DNA of 64,000 nt from Shimia gijangensis (GTDB lineage: Bacteria; Pseudomonadota; Alphaproteobacteria; Rhodobacterales; Rhodobacteraceae), in NCBI RefSeq assembly GCF_900142085.1, contig NZ_FQZQ01000016.1:1-64000 (forward strand), given 5' to 3'. The notes under the pieces were generated by a model. It was not told where the DNA came from and searched no databases. It saw only the letters and a list, made by a program, of their open reading frames with translations. Positions 62,821 to 64,000 of the stretch are shown one piece after another; positions within the stretch are counted from its first letter, which is position 1; the number at the start of each line of letters is the position of its first letter. The position numbers and the translations under genes were made by a program.

Positions 62821-63564
62821 TTAGGCCGTTGTGCGATACCGGCGCACAAAATTACGCAGTACGATTTCGGGCGCATGCACATCTGCTGCGCGGCACATTT
62901 CAACCAGTTTTTCGGCGTCTTCAGGCGGGAAATATCCGCGGTGTTTGTAAATGCCGATGCGCACTTCGAACCCGTCACTATCCGCTTCGGGGTGAAATTG
63001 GGTGGCATAGACGTTTTCACCAAAACGGATCATCTGAAATGGGCAGGTCGGGGAAGACACAAGGTGCGTACAGCCTTCGGGCAGACGTTGCACCGCCTCT
63101 TTATGCCCGACAAAAGCGTGAAAGCTTTCTGGCACGTCGGCCAGCAATGGATCGCTGCGACCTGCTTCGGTCAGGTGACAGTCTGCGGTGCCGACGTCTT
63201 CTGAGTAGTTTTCTTTCGACACCACCCGGCCCAGATGATGACCCAGAATACCAATGCCATAACAGCACCCCAGAAAGGGAAAATCCTGTTTGGTCACTTC
63301 GGGCATGAGCCCCATGACTGCCTCTTCGATGCGGGCCTCAATATCGGTCTTTTTGTCGGCAGGATCGCTGACACAACCGGGGCCACCGCCAACAATCACA
63401 CCCGAGTAATCCCCAAGCGATAAATCAGCGGGCAGTTCCTGTTGATCCAGCCGAATCCGCTCTACTTCACCAACGCTCAACCCACTTTTGCGCAAAATGG
63501 CTTGAAATTCGTCATCCGAGGCTTCGGTTTCAGGACGCAGTTGCAAGATCAAAAAGGGTTTCAT
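62821..63564 (-). CDS. Class I glutamine amidotransferase-like protein
   Basis: 247 residues. The nucleophile elbow is FLGCCYGIGILGHHLGG-like (LGCCYGIGILGHHLG), with the catalytic His in YATQFHPEAD followed by a nearby Glu/Asp. It resembles the stand-alone GMP-synthase-type amidotransferase domain, such as GuaA-like peptidase C26 proteins; no synthetase partner is adjacent. I prefer ATG 63564 (MKPFLILQLRPE); another in-frame ATG lies four codons upstream. Convergent with the phosphatase-family gene, three bases between stops. Confidence 0.85.
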   Translation of the reverse strand: MKPFLILQLRPETEASDDEFQAILRKSGLSVGEVERIRLDQQELPADLSLGDYSGVIVGGGPGCVSDPADKKTDIEARIEEAVMGLMPEVTKQDFPFLGCCYGIGILGHHLGRVVSKENYSEDVGTADCHLTEAGRSDPLLADVPESFHAFVGHKEAVQRLPEGCTHLVSSPTCPFQMIRFGENVYATQFHPEADSDGFEVRIGIYKHRGYFPPEDAEKLVEMCRAADVHAPEIVLRNFVRRYRTTA

Positions 63565-63634
63565 CAAAGAATCCATCGTCGTCAAAGGTGAAAAGGACCT
63601 GCCGTAATCATTGCCTCAGGTCAACCGTGGCATC

Positions 63635-63664
63635 CTGCGGCATCTGTCAGAATGTGCCGCAGGT
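63635..63664. promoter_or_regulatory. 9-bp inverted repeat upstream of the DUF4170 gene
   Basis: CCTGCGGCA (63635-63643) and TGCCGCAGG (63656-63664) are exactly complementary, with a 12-base loop. No T-tract follows, so a structured leader or regulator site is more likely than a terminator. It lies 62 bp before the DUF4170 start. Confidence 0.5.
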
Positions 63665-63726
63665 CGCGCCCTTGTGGCGAGGTCGGCAAAGCCCTAGGTT
63701 GCCCACAACTTGTCAGGAGGACCCTT

Positions 63727-63969
63727 ATGACCCAGCGCCTTCACCTTGTCTTTGGCGGCGAACTTGTCGATCCGAGCAACAACGTTTTCAAAGACGTCGA
63801 CGATCTGCATATCGTTGGCATATTCCCCGACTACCAAAGCGCCTATGACGCGTGGAAATCCGAGGCCCAGCGCACCGTCGACAACGCCCATATGCGCTAT
63901 TACATCGCGCATCTGCACCGCCTTCGCGACGAAGAAGCCGCGGCCTCTTCGACCGAGGAACTGGGTTAA
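63727..63969 (+). CDS. DUF4170 family protein
   Basis: 80 residues, soluble. It begins MTQRLHLVFGGELVDPSNNV and contains GIFPDYQSAYDAWKSEAQRT and MRYYIAHLHRL, matching DUF4170, a small alphaproteobacterial family of unknown function. AGGAGG lies seven bases before the ATG. The window ends 31 bases after its stop. Confidence 0.88.
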   Translation: MTQRLHLVFGGELVDPSNNVFKDVDDLHIVGIFPDYQSAYDAWKSEAQRTVDNAHMRYYIAHLHRLRDEEAAASSTEELG

Positions 63970-64000
63970 ATCCGGCCCATGGCGCGTTCGCTTGGATTAT

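Overview
The window is chromosomal DNA of an alphaproteobacterium of the order Rhodobacterales, most likely the roseobacter group. The gene content points there: DUF6455, DUF5928, DUF2125, DUF3576 and DUF4170 proteins, a DinB with an N-terminal Cys-rich ribbon, a GTP cyclohydrolase II with a degenerate N-terminal half, a small Gram-negative porin, and the leuS-lptE-holA overlap. The genus cannot be settled by reading alone. There is one tRNA (Val, GAC) and one very short ribosomal gene (rpmJ). I see no rRNA, CRISPR array, intact insertion sequence or prophage.

Layout. 0.4-5.5 kb: periplasmic methionine-sulfoxide repair (msrP, msrQ) with a small GDCCVxC cysteine protein coupled to msrP, a glutamate-synthase-like FMN protein and a secreted DUF302 protein. 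5.5-7.7 kb: the least ordinary stretch. It holds a radical SAM gene with a TTG start and a Cys pattern ahead of its core, a possible divergent mini-gene, a decayed copy of the DUF302 3' end fused to the radical SAM tail, and a repeat built from two TTTGTACAAA palindromes 31 bp apart. That repeat recurs at 57.5 kb. 7.7-20 kb: HlyD-type exporter pair, clpB with a good heat-shock promoter, a phospholipid-methyltransferase-like protein, pyrF, a NUDIX/dinB divergent pair, N-formylglutamate amidohydrolase, tRNA-Val, rpmJ, a repeat-rich envelope protein and cysK.

20-31.7 kb: a coherent uptake and activation cluster. It contains a complete branched-chain-type ABC importer (binding protein, two permeases, two ATPases) flanked by two different acyl-CoA ligases, with a divergent soluble hybrid histidine kinase and OmpR-type regulator. 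It probably imports and CoA-activates a carboxylic acid. 31.7-38.7 kb: MAPEG protein, a minimal WGR protein, an amidohydrolase, a lone formate dehydrogenase alpha subunit, a histidine phosphatase, a small zinc-finger protein and an orphan ABC ATPase.

38.7-47.1 kb: DUF1203, a Core-2/I-branching-type glycosyltransferase divergent from a sulfotransferase, a GST, an orphan response regulator, ribA coupled to an L,D-transpeptidase, a YggS-type PLP protein and a porin. 47.5-64 kb: DUF3576 lipoprotein, GT4 glycosyltransferase, leuS-lptE-holA, GFA and GST enzymes, a flavoprotein and an MscS-type channel, an HNH protein, the second TTTGTACAAA repeat at the shortened end of an enoyl-CoA hydratase, an SDR, a DUF2125 protein, pmbA with an inositol-phosphatase-family gene, a glutamine amidotransferase and DUF4170.

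Most of the window is ordinary core genome. The points I consider worth a second look are the radical SAM locus, the dispersed palindromic repeat, the GDCCVxC-MsrP coupling, the ligase/transporter/two-component cluster and the lone formate dehydrogenase.
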